A stretch of DNA of 64,000 nucleotides from DRPN01 sp964599235 (GCA_964599235.1 CAZRDX010000054.1:1-64000); one strand, 5' to 3'; positions 17,370-26,436 are shown, counted from the stretch's first letter. Made by a program: numbers and translations. The notes: generated by a model from the sequence alone, not told the origin.

Positions 17370-19670
17370 ATGTTCCAGCTCAGGACATTCCTGCTTCTTT
17401 CCCTGTTCTGGACCCCGTTGTTGTCGTGGTCGCAGAGCCCTGTCGGACAGTGGCACGACCATTTCAGCTATACTCATGCCCACGGGCTTACCCTGACACC
17501 ATCATCCATCTACTGTTCCACCACGGGTGGCTTTTTTTACATCACACGTGCCGACAGGTCCGTCCATCCTTTCTCCAAAGTCAACGGTCTCTCAGACCAT
17601 GGCGTAGCAGCTGCTGCCTATGCCCACGAAATGGATAAACTGCTCATCGCGTACGAAAATACCAATCTCGACCTGGTCCGTTCCGACGGGATCCGGAACA
17701 TGAACGATATCCTGCGCAAACCCATGCCCGGAGAGAAAAAGATTCACAATATCCTGGTGGCAGGCAATCGGGCCTATCTCTCCTGCAGTTTCGGCATCGT
17801 GGTCGTCGACATGCAAAAAGAAGAGATCAGCGAAACTTATTACATCGGAGAAGGTGGCACCCCCTTATCTGTCAATGATTTTACCCTCTGGGATGGTTTC
17901 TTCTATGCAGCCACCGACGATGGGCTTTACCGGGCTTCCGCAGATACTCCTGATTTGGTATGGTATGGCGCATGGGAAAGGGTGTCCGGACTCCCGACCT
18001 CCCACGGACGTTATACTGCGGTCACCCACCTCGGAGCCTGCCTTTTCGTGAACCTCGCCTCCTCCCAGGATTCCGTTCTTTACTATACGGACAATGACAA
18101 CTGGACTCTACTTTACACCCAACCTTCCACACACGTGGAAAGGCTTCGGACAAGCAATGATCATCTTATGGTGATAGCCGGAGGAGAGATCCTCATCTAC
18201 GATCATTCATTGATCCTTCAAAAGAGGATCGACGATTATGGTTTCGGCACGGCCCAAGCAGCAGATGCACTGTACGATCCGGAGGGGACCCTCTGGATCG
18301 CCGACCACAATGCGGGACTGCTCTATTCCCCGGAAGGGGTTGACTTTTTCGGTGCTACGCCGCCAGGACCCTACTATCCCAATGTCTTCCGCATCTCTGC
18401 ATGGGACCACACCCTGGCAATCGCCGGCGGAGGTTACGACGCATCCTGGACCCCCCTTTACCAACCAGCCATGCTCTTCCTCCGGGAACAGGATCAATGG
18501 ACCAGTCTCATCCGCTACGATATCAAAGACATCGTGCGAATCCTTCCTGATCCGCACGATCCCTCTACCATTTACCTCTCCTCCTGGAACTATGGCATCG
18601 TGGTCGTCAAGGATCATGAAATATCCACGATTTACAACGAATCCAACAGCACTCTGCAAAGTATCATCCCCGGCCAGAATTACATTCGTGTAGGAGGAAT
18701 GGTCTTCGACAGGGAACATCGCCTATGGGTCACCAACTGCCAGGTCAACGAGCCCATCTCGTTCATGGAGGAGGGAGGAAAATGGAAAAGCCTTCCTTAT
18801 GGAAAAACACTCCGGGATATGACTCTGGGAGACATCGTCATCGACCGGAACGATTTCAAATGGGTGGTGCTCCCGCGCGGAGGAGGTCTTTTCGTATTTG
18901 ACGACCGTCACACCCCGGGCGATCCTTCGGACGACCGCACCAAAAAGATGCCGGTGATCGATCAGGAAGGGACCCTTCACAACATGCTCCACTGCATCAC
19001 CGTCGACCACAACGGTTACATCTGGGTGGGTACCGACCAAGGGCCTATGGTCTACTATAACCCCTATTATGTTTTTGAGCAAGGGGTGATCCCCGTCCAG
19101 CGGATCAAGGTGCCACGCAACGATGGCTCCGGGCTGGCCGACTACCTGCTGGGCACCGAACTGGTCACCTCCATCGCCGTCGACGGGGCCGACAGAAAAT
19201 GGATCGGCACCCGCCGATCCGGAGCTTTCCTGGTATCCCCCGACGGCCTGCACATCATCCGTCATTTTTCAGCCTCCAACTCCCCTCTCCCGTCCGATAA
19301 CATCGTGAGCATCGCCATCGACCCTGTAACGGGTATGGTTTATTTCGGTACCGACAAAGGAGTGGTCTCCTATCACGGAACAGCCACAGAGGGTAAGATC
19401 CTGCTCTCGAATATCAAAGTGTATCCCAACCCGGTAAGGGAAGATTACGAGGGACCGGTCGTTATCACAGGTCTGACGGAAAATGCCTATGTCACCATCA
19501 CCGACATCAGCGGCAATCTCGTGTTCAGCACCACTTCCCTGGGAGGTCAGGCTCTCTGGAAGATCACCAACATGGCGGGAGAAAGGGTGGCCACCGGCGT
19601 CTATCTCATCTTTGTGACCGATCAGAACGGAGAACAGAAAAAAGTAGGAAAGGTCCTCGTCATCCGCTGA
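17370..19670 (+). CDS. porZ: PorZ-like T9SS protein with beta-propellers and type A sorting domain
   Basis: 766 residues. The frame continues far upstream across rdgB, but the ATG at 17370 gives a signal peptide (MFQLRTFLLLSLFWTPLLSWSQ). The next part, GQWHDHFSYTHAHGLTL ... GGFFYITRADRSVHPFSKVNGLSD, is the PorZ N-terminal propeller signature. Two-component-regulator-type propeller blades follow (WIGTRRSGAFLVSPDG, YFGTDKGVVSY). The last 85 residues form a type A sorting domain starting KVYPNPV. PorZ is part of the cell-surface complex that attaches T9SS cargo to A-LPS, with PorU, PorV and PorQ. It therefore belongs functionally with the adhesin and the exported amylase in this window. Confidence 0.87.
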   Translation: MFQLRTFLLLSLFWTPLLSWSQSPVGQWHDHFSYTHAHGLTLTPSSIYCSTTGGFFYITRADRSVHPFSKVNGLSDHGVAAAAYAHEMDKLLIAYENTNLDLVRSDGIRNMNDILRKPMPGEKKIHNILVAGNRAYLSCSFGIVVVDMQKEEISETYYIGEGGTPLSVNDFTLWDGFFYAATDDGLYRASADTPDLVWYGAWERVSGLPTSHGRYTAVTHLGACLFVNLASSQDSVLYYTDNDNWTLLYTQPSTHVERLRTSNDHLMVIAGGEILIYDHSLILQKRIDDYGFGTAQAADALYDPEGTLWIADHNAGLLYSPEGVDFFGATPPGPYYPNVFRISAWDHTLAIAGGGYDASWTPLYQPAMLFLREQDQWTSLIRYDIKDIVRILPDPHDPSTIYLSSWNYGIVVVKDHEISTIYNESNSTLQSIIPGQNYIRVGGMVFDREHRLWVTNCQVNEPISFMEEGGKWKSLPYGKTLRDMTLGDIVIDRNDFKWVVLPRGGGLFVFDDRHTPGDPSDDRTKKMPVIDQEGTLHNMLHCITVDHNGYIWVGTDQGPMVYYNPYYVFEQGVIPVQRIKVPRNDGSGLADYLLGTELVTSIAVDGADRKWIGTRRSGAFLVSPDGLHIIRHFSASNSPLPSDNIVSIAIDPVTGMVYFGTDKGVVSYHGTATEGKILLSNIKVYPNPVREDYEGPVVITGLTENAYVTITDISGNLVFSTTSLGGQALWKITNMAGERVATGVYLIFVTDQNGEQKKVGKVLVIR

Positions 19671-19672
19671 CC

Positions 19673-21124
19673 TTATTCATTATCCTTTCCCTCCTCCTGA
19701 TCGCCTTTTTCGGGCTCATCATCCTCGGTGATGAGGCGGGAGATCCGTTCGATCTGTTTCTGTTTGTTCACCTCACGCAGACTGCGGGCCGTCTTGGTAA
19801 AATACTGGTGCCCGGAGATGAACTTCACCTGCAGCTTGTTCCACTCGTTCAGTGAGCCGATCTTCCCCTGTTCATGGAGCTCCTTGTAAAGGGTATTGGA
19901 AACGGGTATAAAGTCGGTACGTCCCAGATAGTCCAGATCAGCATCACAAATGATCTCCTCCAGCAGGTTCTTGGGTTTGGGAGGCAGTTTGGTCGCCATG
20001 ATGATCTCACAGATCCTGTCGATCTGTTCGTCGGTGTATCCATATTTAGGCAGCATCTCACGGGCAATCACCGTACCGTAGTACTCATGGTTGTCGTACT
20101 GGATCGTATGCCCCACGTCATGGAACAAGGCAGCGGTCTTGAGCAGCAGCATCTCCTCATCGTTGATACCTTCCGCCCAGCCGATCAGCTCCACCTCCGT
20201 CACCACATCGACCGTATGTTTAACATTATGATAGTAAAGATACTTGGGCAATTCCTTCTCCAGCTTGTCCAGGATCACCTCCTGAAGGTCGTTGAAACGG
20301 ATCAGCCCGAACTTCACGAAGAAATTCTTGTTGGGTGTGAAGCCGTCGTCTTCCGTGAACTCCGGCTTCAGTCCGCGCACGACATACATATCCAGGTCGC
20401 CCTTGTACTTCACGGGCATTTTTCCGTAATACTCACACTGGAAAAATTCCTTCACCAGTTCATAGGTCATCACGGAGATGACAATATCCCCAGGCTCGGC
20501 AGCTGACTCGATCCGGGAAGCCGTATTGACGGTATCCCCCTTGATCTCGTACGATACTTTCCTTTTTCCGATGACATTGGCGATCACAGGACCGGTATGG
20601 ATGCCGATCTTCAACTCCCAAAGGTTGCCCAGGGCAGGGTCAAAGTCCTTCTGCACCTTCTCAAGATGCCTTTTCATCTCGAGGGCAGCCATCACCACAT
20701 CGATGGGGTTGGTGCTGTTCTTGATCGGCACCCCCCCCGCCAGCATGTAAGTGTCACCGATGGTCTTGATCTTCTCCAGCTTGTATTTTTTTGCAATGGT
20801 ATCGAACTCAAAGAAGATCTCATCCAGTTTGTCGATGATGGCCTGGGAATCCGATTTGCCGGAGATCTTGGAAAAGCCGTGAATATCTGCGAACAGGACC
20901 GTGGCCATATCGAAACGGAGGGTCTGCACCTTTTGCACGGTCTGTTTCCCTTTCCGCACCTGTTCAGGCGAGAGGCTTTCCAGCAGGGCTTTTTGCTTTT
21001 CGTTCTCATACTGGAGCTTTTCACATCTTTTCTGCAGCTCCTTGAGTCTCATCTCCAGCTCCGCATTGGCCTTGGCCAGCTGGGCGATCCGCTTGACAAA
21101 GTCCTGCTCTTTTGCACGGTCCAT
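19673..21124 (-). CDS. Soluble class III nucleotide cyclase fused to an HD domain
   Basis: 483 residues, no signal peptide or membrane helix. Order: N-terminal coiled coil (about 1-60, heptads of LAKANAELEMRLKEL type), cyclase domain (about 70-250), HD domain (about 295-400), and an acidic tail. Metal ligands D80 and D124, K120 and N200/R204 are intact. The second base-recognition position is E193 (YEIKGD), where the membrane paralogue has Asp (YDIWGD). The HD signature is complete: H299, H335-D336, H346 and D394. It probably makes a cyclic nucleotide, most likely cAMP, but the Glu makes specificity uncertain. It ends 2 bases from the convergent porZ. Compare the 13880-15760 gene. Confidence 0.86.
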   Translation of the reverse strand: MDRAKEQDFVKRIAQLAKANAELEMRLKELQKRCEKLQYENEKQKALLESLSPEQVRKGKQTVQKVQTLRFDMATVLFADIHGFSKISGKSDSQAIIDKLDEIFFEFDTIAKKYKLEKIKTIGDTYMLAGGVPIKNSTNPIDVVMAALEMKRHLEKVQKDFDPALGNLWELKIGIHTGPVIANVIGKRKVSYEIKGDTVNTASRIESAAEPGDIVISVMTYELVKEFFQCEYYGKMPVKYKGDLDMYVVRGLKPEFTEDDGFTPNKNFFVKFGLIRFNDLQEVILDKLEKELPKYLYYHNVKHTVDVVTEVELIGWAEGINDEEMLLLKTAALFHDVGHTIQYDNHEYYGTVIAREMLPKYGYTDEQIDRICEIIMATKLPPKPKNLLEEIICDADLDYLGRTDFIPVSNTLYKELHEQGKIGSLNEWNKLQVKFISGHQYFTKTARSLREVNKQKQIERISRLITEDDEPEKGDQEEGKDNE

Positions 21125-21164
21125 TTGAATGAAGATTTTAGATATGCCGGTATGGTTGCTGTAA

Positions 21165-21172
21165 CAAAATTA
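21165..21172 (-). promoter_or_regulatory. -7 element candidate for the soluble cyclase gene
   Basis: The minus strand reads TAATTTTG, a match to TAnnTTTG, about 40 bases before the ATG at 21124. I see no TTG at the usual distance, so the assignment is tentative. Confidence 0.35.
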
Positions 21173-21229
21173 AATTTATTTCCCGTTTTTTGTCATGAAT
21201 TTTCCTAATTTGGGAAAAAGAAGCTGGCC

Positions 21230-21940
21230 ATGAACGAGAAGACTCCCGGGATCGTCCTGAAACAGATCCGTTACAGCGACAGCTCCCGTATCGTCCATAT
21301 CTACACCCGGCACCGGGGACGCCTGGCTTTCATGGTAAAAGGAATAGGCAGGAAGAAAGGACGTTTCTCCCCGGCATGGTTCCAGCCGCTCACCTTGCTG
21401 GAGCTGGAGATCTCTTATCGTTCCGCTCGTTCCTTGCAGACCCTTCATGATGCTCACCTCGCCCTGCCCTTGCCGGAGATCCATGGCAACATCGTAAAAA
21501 CCTCGCTTGCCCTTTTTCTCAGTGAGCTGCTCTATCGCACCCTTGAAGAAGAAGAACCCAATCCCTCCCTCTATACGTTCCTTCAGGACGAGATCCTTCG
21601 CCTCGAAGCAGAAAAGGACCCTGGCTCCTTCCATCTGTTTTTCCTGGCCGGTCTCACCCGGCACCTTGGGTTCTCCCCCTCCAACCGCTTTTCTGACGAT
21701 ACTCCTTTCTTCGATCTCAGGGAAGGACTTTTTGTGAGCACCCCCCCTGCTCACCAGGATCTTCTGGACACTCATGAAGCCCGCCTTTTCTCCCTCCTTC
21801 TCGATGGAGAACCGCCCGTTGTCATGTCAACCGACTATAAAAAAAGATTTCTTGAAAAGCTCCTGCTATATTACCACATTCACCTGGAAGGCATGGGACC
21901 TGTCCGTTCCCTTGAGATCTTGCACCATGTGTTCCACTGA
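21230..21940 (+). CDS. recO: DNA repair protein RecO
   Basis: 236 residues. RecO works with RecF and RecR to load RecA on gapped DNA. The N-terminal OB-fold region is typical: TPGIVLKQIRYSDSSRIVHIYT followed by GRLAFMVKGIG. A helical C-terminal domain follows. There is no CxxC...C zinc site like that of some RecO proteins. The start is the first ATG and fits the family. The GH3-family gene follows after 25 bases. No other recombination gene is nearby. Confidence 0.92.
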   Translation: MNEKTPGIVLKQIRYSDSSRIVHIYTRHRGRLAFMVKGIGRKKGRFSPAWFQPLTLLELEISYRSARSLQTLHDAHLALPLPEIHGNIVKTSLALFLSELLYRTLEEEEPNPSLYTFLQDEILRLEAEKDPGSFHLFFLAGLTRHLGFSPSNRFSDDTPFFDLREGLFVSTPPAHQDLLDTHEARLFSLLLDGEPPVVMSTDYKKRFLEKLLLYYHIHLEGMGPVRSLEILHHVFH

Positions 21941-21965
21941 TGAATTTTAAACCAAATCTCTCCCC

Positions 21966-23492
21966 ATGAAGATGCTTACCTCTCTCGTACGCTGGATCAA
22001 CATGAAAAGGCTGAAACAGATCGACCTTTTCATGCAGCATCCCTGGGAGGTTCAGGAGCGCACGCTTTTCGGGTTACTGCAGAAGGCTGCCGGCACCTGG
22101 TGGGGACAACGGTATGATCTCGGGTCGATCCGCACAGTCCGGCAGTTCCAGGTCCGTCTGCCACTGCAGCAATACGAGGATCTGGCCCCTCATGTCGAAC
22201 GGCTCCGAGAGGGGGAGACCAACCTGCTCTGGCCCGGCAAGATACGCTGGTTCGCAAAATCTTCCGGCACCACCTCCTCCCGCAGCAAGTTCATCCCCGT
22301 ATCACGTGAAGCGCTTGAGGAATGCCATTTCCGGGGCGGCAAGGACGTCCTGGCCCTCTATATGCGCAATGTGCCCGACACGAAGATCTTTTCAGGCAAG
22401 GCCCTGACCCTGGGAGGAAGCCACCAAGTAAACAAATTCTCCAACCGCTCCCTCTATGGTGATCTCTCAGCGATCCTCATTCAGAACATCCCCTTCTGGG
22501 CACATTTCCTTCGTGTACCGGAGCTGGGGATCGCCCTGCTCGACCAGTGGGACGTCAAACTGAAAGAGATCGCCCGCACCACCATCCACGAGAACGTCAC
22601 CAACCTTGCCGGTGTCCCTTCCTGGAACCTTGTCCTGATACGATATATCCTGGAATACACCGGAAAAAAGAACCTCCTGGAGATCTGGCCCAATCTCGAG
22701 CTTTTTATCCACGGCGGGGTGAGTTTCGAACCTTATCGCCGGCAGTTCGAGGACCTGATACCTTCCCCCCGCATGCACTACATGGAAACCTACAATGCTT
22801 CCGAAGGATTTTTCGCCATACAGGATGACCTTTCCCGCAACGAGATGCTCCTGATGCTTGACTACGGCATCTTTTACGAATTCATCCCGATGGAACATTT
22901 TGACAATGAGGATCCTCCTGTACTGACCCTCCCGGAGGTGGAAAAAGGAAAAAACTATGCTCTGGTGATCACCACCAATGGCGGATTATGGCGTTATGTC
23001 ATCGGTGACACCGTTCGCTTCACTTCCCTTCGTCCTTATCGCCTGGTGATCACGGGAAGGACCCGCCATTTCCTGAACGCCTTTGGCGAAGAGGTCATCA
23101 TCGACAACGCCGAGAAAGCCCTTCGGGCAGCCTGTGAAAAGACCCGCGCCGTGGTCAGCGAGTACACCGTCGCTCCCGTTTTCATGGAAGAAGGAAAAAA
23201 AGCCCGACACGAATGGTGCATCGAGTTCGAACATCCACCGACCGATATGGAGATCTTCACCCGGCTGCTCGATGAACACCTCATGAAGGTCAACTCCGAC
23301 TACGAGGCCAAAAGGTTCAAGGATATCACCCTCGACATACCCCTGGTCCACCGGGTGAAACAGGGCACTTTCCTCGAATGGTTCAGGCGCCACAACAAAG
23401 TGGGAGGACAGAACAAAATGCCCCGTCTCTCCAACAAACGGGATTTTGTCGAAGAGATCCTGAAAATTGACCGGGAAAGCAACTCCCTTTGA
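21966..23492 (+). CDS. GH3 auxin-responsive-promoter family protein (acyl-adenylate ligase fold)
   Basis: 508 residues. GH3 proteins belong to the adenylate-forming (ANL) superfamily; plant members join amino acids to jasmonate or auxin, whereas the role of bacterial members is unknown. Seen here: the phosphate-loop region AKSSGTTSSRSKFIPVS, the middle segment YMETYNASEGFFAIQDD, and the hinge region RYVIGDTVRF...ITGR. Homologues with this length occur widely in Bacteroidota. It lies between recO and the deoxynucleoside kinase with short gaps, so it may share their transcript. Substrates cannot be told. Confidence 0.87.
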   Translation: MKMLTSLVRWINMKRLKQIDLFMQHPWEVQERTLFGLLQKAAGTWWGQRYDLGSIRTVRQFQVRLPLQQYEDLAPHVERLREGETNLLWPGKIRWFAKSSGTTSSRSKFIPVSREALEECHFRGGKDVLALYMRNVPDTKIFSGKALTLGGSHQVNKFSNRSLYGDLSAILIQNIPFWAHFLRVPELGIALLDQWDVKLKEIARTTIHENVTNLAGVPSWNLVLIRYILEYTGKKNLLEIWPNLELFIHGGVSFEPYRRQFEDLIPSPRMHYMETYNASEGFFAIQDDLSRNEMLLMLDYGIFYEFIPMEHFDNEDPPVLTLPEVEKGKNYALVITTNGGLWRYVIGDTVRFTSLRPYRLVITGRTRHFLNAFGEEVIIDNAEKALRAACEKTRAVVSEYTVAPVFMEEGKKARHEWCIEFEHPPTDMEIFTRLLDEHLMKVNSDYEAKRFKDITLDIPLVHRVKQGTFLEWFRRHNKVGGQNKMPRLSNKRDFVEEILKIDRESNSL

Positions 23493-23537
23493 GGAATTTT
23501 CCTATTTTTAAAAGTCACTATCAACAAAAAGATCACC

Positions 23538-24170
23538 ATGCACATTGCCATCGCAGGGAACATCGGTTCGGGCAAAACAACCCTCACGGGCCTGCTCGCC
23601 AAACATTACAACTGGGAAGCCCGTTACGAAGATGTCAACGACAATCCTTATCTCAATGATTTTTACGAGGATATGCAACGTTGGTCTTTCAACCTGCAGA
23701 TCTATTTCCTCAACAGCCGTTTCGCCCAGGTGATCGAGATACGCAAGCTCAAGCACACGGTCATCCAGGATCGCACGATCTACGAGGATGCTTATATCTT
23801 CGCCCCGAACCTTCACTCGATGGGACTGATGTCGACCCGCGACTTCGAAAACTATTTCACCCTTTTCCAGCTGATGAGCTCTTTCATCCAGCCTCCCGAT
23901 CTGCTTCTCTACCTCCGGGCTTCCGTACCCACCCTCGTGAACCAGATCCAGAAAAGAGGAAGAAAATACGAGAGCAACATCCGCCTCGACTATCTCCAGC
24001 GCCTCAACGAAAGATACGAAGCCTGGATCGATTCTTACAACCTAGGTAAGAAACTGATCATCGAAGCCGATGATTATGATTTCCCCAACAATCCCAATCA
24101 TATGCGAGAGGTCATCGACAAGATCGATGCCGAACTGTACGGCCTGTTCAAGGAAAACAAAGAAAAATGA
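23538..24170 (+). CDS. Deoxynucleoside kinase
   Basis: 210 residues. Phosphorylates deoxynucleosides (dA/dG or dC type) for nucleotide salvage. The P-loop GNIGSGKTT is at 6-14, the DR-type catalytic motif is VIQDRTIYEDAYIF, and a lid region rich in Arg (NQIQKRGRKYE) follows. Length and motifs match the dNK/dGK family common in Bacteroidota. The exact base preference cannot be read from the motifs. It is in line with recO and the GH3 gene upstream and the SiaC-like gene downstream. Confidence 0.93.
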   Translation: MHIAIAGNIGSGKTTLTGLLAKHYNWEARYEDVNDNPYLNDFYEDMQRWSFNLQIYFLNSRFAQVIEIRKLKHTVIQDRTIYEDAYIFAPNLHSMGLMSTRDFENYFTLFQLMSSFIQPPDLLLYLRASVPTLVNQIQKRGRKYESNIRLDYLQRLNERYEAWIDSYNLGKKLIIEADDYDFPNNPNHMREVIDKIDAELYGLFKENKEK

Positions 24171-24245
24171 TCCTTCTTCCCCATGCGGCTCCGCCAAATC
24201 ATTTGGTACCTTTTTTGCTGGGGTATAAATAAGCAAAGTAAAAAG

Positions 24246-24629
24246 ATGAACGAGGAATTACGGATTGAGAAAACACGTTATACCCCTTATATTCACCTCA
24301 AAAAAGGGGATATCCGTTTTGAAGGCCGTTCGGTGGTCAATGATCCCGTTCCTCTTTTTCAGCCTGTTTATGACTGGATAAGGAATTACGTCCAAAACGA
24401 TCCCGATAAAACCCGTATCGATCTGAAATTCGAATACATCAACTCCTCTTCCACCAAGTGGATCTTCGAGATCCTCAAGTTCTTCCAGAAAGACCCCAAG
24501 CTGCTTCGCGAGACGAAAGTGAACTGGTACTATGAACGAGGTGATGAGGACATGAAAGAACTCGGAGAGATCCTGCGTTCAGCGCTCGGTCCTTCCCTGG
24601 AACTTATCGAGATTCCTGAAGGAACATAA
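24246..24629 (+). CDS. SiaC family regulatory phosphoprotein (DUF1987)
   Basis: 127 residues from the ATG at 24246; the frame starts 21 codons earlier but MNEELRIEKTRYTPYIHL is the family's N-terminus. In Pseudomonas, SiaC is switched by a kinase/phosphatase pair and binds a diguanylate cyclase to raise c-di-GMP. The loop INSSSTK (65-71) occupies the place of the phosphorylated Thr of SiaC; that match is by eye. No kinase, phosphatase or GGDEF protein is adjacent, but two nucleotide cyclases lie within 11 kb. The partner is unknown. Confidence 0.8.
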   Translation: MNEELRIEKTRYTPYIHLKKGDIRFEGRSVVNDPVPLFQPVYDWIRNYVQNDPDKTRIDLKFEYINSSSTKWIFEILKFFQKDPKLLRETKVNWYYERGDEDMKELGEILRSALGPSLELIEIPEGT

Positions 24630-24668
24630 AAAAAGCCCCCTATTGTCCTTCCTCTTCCCTCTTCTCAG

Positions 24669-24739
24669 CTGTCCCCCCAGGATTCGAACCTGGACAGGCA
24701 GAACCAAAATCTGCAGTGCTACCATTACACCAGGGGACA
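24669..24739 (-). tRNA. tRNA-Gln (anticodon TTG)
   Basis: 71 bases read on the minus strand. Acceptor TGTCCCC pairs with GGGGACA, leaving discriminator G. The anticodon stem GCAGA/TCTGC encloses the loop TTTTGGT with anticodon TTG. The T-arm holds GGTTCGAATCC. CCA is not encoded. A -7 type element lies 14 bases upstream (24753-24760). Confidence 0.95.
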
Positions 24740-24752
24740 ATCGAAAGCGGGG

Positions 24753-24760
24753 CAAATTTA
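24753..24760 (-). promoter_or_regulatory. -7 element for tRNA-Gln (TAAATTTG)
   Basis: TAAATTTG on the minus strand fits TAnnTTTG and lies 14 bases from the tRNA 5' end, the same distance as at the tRNA-Asn gene in this window. No clear upstream TTG is present. Confidence 0.5.
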
Positions 24761-24828
24761 AGAATTTTTCCTCCACCATCCACCTGTCCCCGGCAGGCCT
24801 CTGAACTGTTTTTGTTCAAAATTTAGAA

Positions 24829-24836
24829 TATCTTTG
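24829..24836 (+). promoter_or_regulatory. -7 element candidate for the DUF2797 gene (TATCTTTG)
   Basis: TATCTTTG fits TAnnTTTG and ends 14 bases before the ATG at 24851. TTTG at 24811-24814 could serve as the upstream element, but the spacing (14 bases) is shorter than usual. Confidence 0.4.
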
Positions 24837-24850
24837 AAAAAAAAGCCCTG

Positions 24851-25666
24851 ATGAAAGCCACAGGGATCCTCCAGAAGATGGTTTCCCGTTATGACCCCCT
24901 CACGGGAGAGGTATCCTATATGCTCGATCTGGACGGGATCATCGTCGCAATGAATGAGTTGATAGGCCATTCTGTCTCTTTTCAATTTGAAGGAGAGATC
25001 CGTTGCATCCATTGTGGCAGAAAGATCAAAAAAACCTTCGCCCAGGGTTACTGCTATCCCTGTTTCACCACCCTCCCTGAAACCGACAGATGTATCCTGC
25101 ATCCTGAACTTTGCCAGGCACATCTGGGTATTTCGCGCGATATGGAATGGTCCAGGGAACATTGTCTGCAGGACCATTTTGTTTATCTGGCCTATACGAG
25201 CGGTGTGAAAGTGGGAGTGACCCGTGCCTCTCAGGTACCCTATCGCTGGATCGACCAGGGGGCGGTGGCAGCCCTGCGTATCGCCCGTACCCCCTACCGC
25301 CACCTGGCCGGCACGATCGAAGTCTTCCTGAAACAGTATCTGAACGACAAAACCCGCTGGAAAACCATGCTCGGCAACACGGCACCCCCGATCGAGATGC
25401 TTGAAAACGAAAGAAAGAGAATAACGGAACTTCTCAGAAAAGAAAAAACATATGAAAAATATCTTTTCCACGATCCTTCCCCGACCATCCTGAAATATCC
25501 CGTGAATCTGTATCCTGAGTACATCCGTTCGGTCAGCCTGGACAAACAACCATCCCTGGAAGGGACGCTCGCCGGGATCAAAGGCCAGTACCTCATCTTC
25601 CGGTCGGGCGAAGTGATCAACATCCGCAAACACGGTGGCTATGTCATCACCCTCACCACATCCTGA
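24851..25666 (+). CDS. DUF2797 domain protein
   Basis: 271 residues. Recognised as DUF2797 by the central block of cysteines, IRCIHCGRKIKKTFAQGYCYPC, which looks like a zinc-binding knuckle, and by the following VYLAYTSGVKVGVTR, which resembles the start of a GIY-YIG fold. HPELCQAHLG adds further possible metal ligands. No catalytic role has been established for the family, as far as I know. It may bind nucleic acid, which is inference from the zinc knuckle and fold. The rhomboid gene starts 32 bases before its stop, so the two are translationally linked. Confidence 0.8.
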   Translation: MKATGILQKMVSRYDPLTGEVSYMLDLDGIIVAMNELIGHSVSFQFEGEIRCIHCGRKIKKTFAQGYCYPCFTTLPETDRCILHPELCQAHLGISRDMEWSREHCLQDHFVYLAYTSGVKVGVTRASQVPYRWIDQGAVAALRIARTPYRHLAGTIEVFLKQYLNDKTRWKTMLGNTAPPIEMLENERKRITELLRKEKTYEKYLFHDPSPTILKYPVNLYPEYIRSVSLDKQPSLEGTLAGIKGQYLIFRSGEVINIRKHGGYVITLTTS

Positions 25667-26363
25667 AAAGCAACTGAACGAGGAAGACCAGCTGGAACTG
25701 GCCAACAAAAGAGCCCGCTACAGCCTGGTATTTCCCGGTTTTTTTCTGCTCCTTCTCTGGATGTTCTATATTGTCACTTATGTACTTCAGATCGATCTTA
25801 CCACATGGGGGATCTATCCGAGAAGACTGAGCGGCCTCAAAGGGATCCTCTTTTCTCCGCTGATCCACGGTAGCCTGCACCACCTTTTCAGCAATTCGGT
25901 CTCCCTGTTCATCCTGATGTTCATCACACTCTATTTTTACCGGGATCTCGCATACCGTGTGTTTATCCTTATCTGGCTGATGGACGGGATATGGGTATGG
26001 ATGTTCGCCCGGCAAGCTTATCACATCGGTGCCAGCGGACTTGTGTACGGACTGGCCTCCTTCCTTTTTTTCAGCGGCATCATACGCCGGCATGTCCCGT
26101 TAGTGGCCATCTCTCTGCTTGTCTCTTTCCTGTATGGCAGCATGGTGTGGGGACTCTTCCCCATCGTGGAGGATATCTCCTGGGAAGCTCATCTGATGGG
26201 GGCACTGGCCGGACTGATCCTGGCCCTCCTCTACCGGCACGAAGGGCCACAAAAACCTCCCCCACCCTGGGAAAAAGAGGATGAAGAAGATGAGGATACG
26301 GAAGATCAGGGAGCCTTCCCTTCTTTCCCTGGCCCACAGCCCAACCACAAGGACTATCAATGA
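25635..26363 (+). CDS. Rhomboid family intramembrane serine protease
   Basis: 242 residues with six or so membrane helices. Cleaves membrane proteins within or next to the bilayer. The catalytic Ser134 lies in the GASG motif (HIGASGLVYG) and the partner His186 in SWEAHLMGALAG; the loop-1 HGSLHHLFSN also fits the family. The C-terminus is an acidic, proline-rich cytoplasmic tail (about 210-242). Two ATGs (25635, 25641) are possible starts; both overlap the DUF2797 frame. Substrate unknown. Confidence 0.9.
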   Translation: MAMSSPSPHPEKQLNEEDQLELANKRARYSLVFPGFFLLLLWMFYIVTYVLQIDLTTWGIYPRRLSGLKGILFSPLIHGSLHHLFSNSVSLFILMFITLYFYRDLAYRVFILIWLMDGIWVWMFARQAYHIGASGLVYGLASFLFFSGIIRRHVPLVAISLLVSFLYGSMVWGLFPIVEDISWEAHLMGALAGLILALLYRHEGPQKPPPPWEKEDEEDEDTEDQGAFPSFPGPQPNHKDYQ

Positions 26364-26436
26364 ACAAATACGGTGTAAAACCTCCTCTGACGGCACCCTA
26401 TTTCAGATCCGCTGTACCGGGAAATCTTTTTTTTCG

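Noticed and set aside
24180..24245. Upstream extension of the SiaC-like frame
   Set aside because: Extra 21 residues lie outside the family and follow the dNK stop closely; the ATG at 24246 fits.
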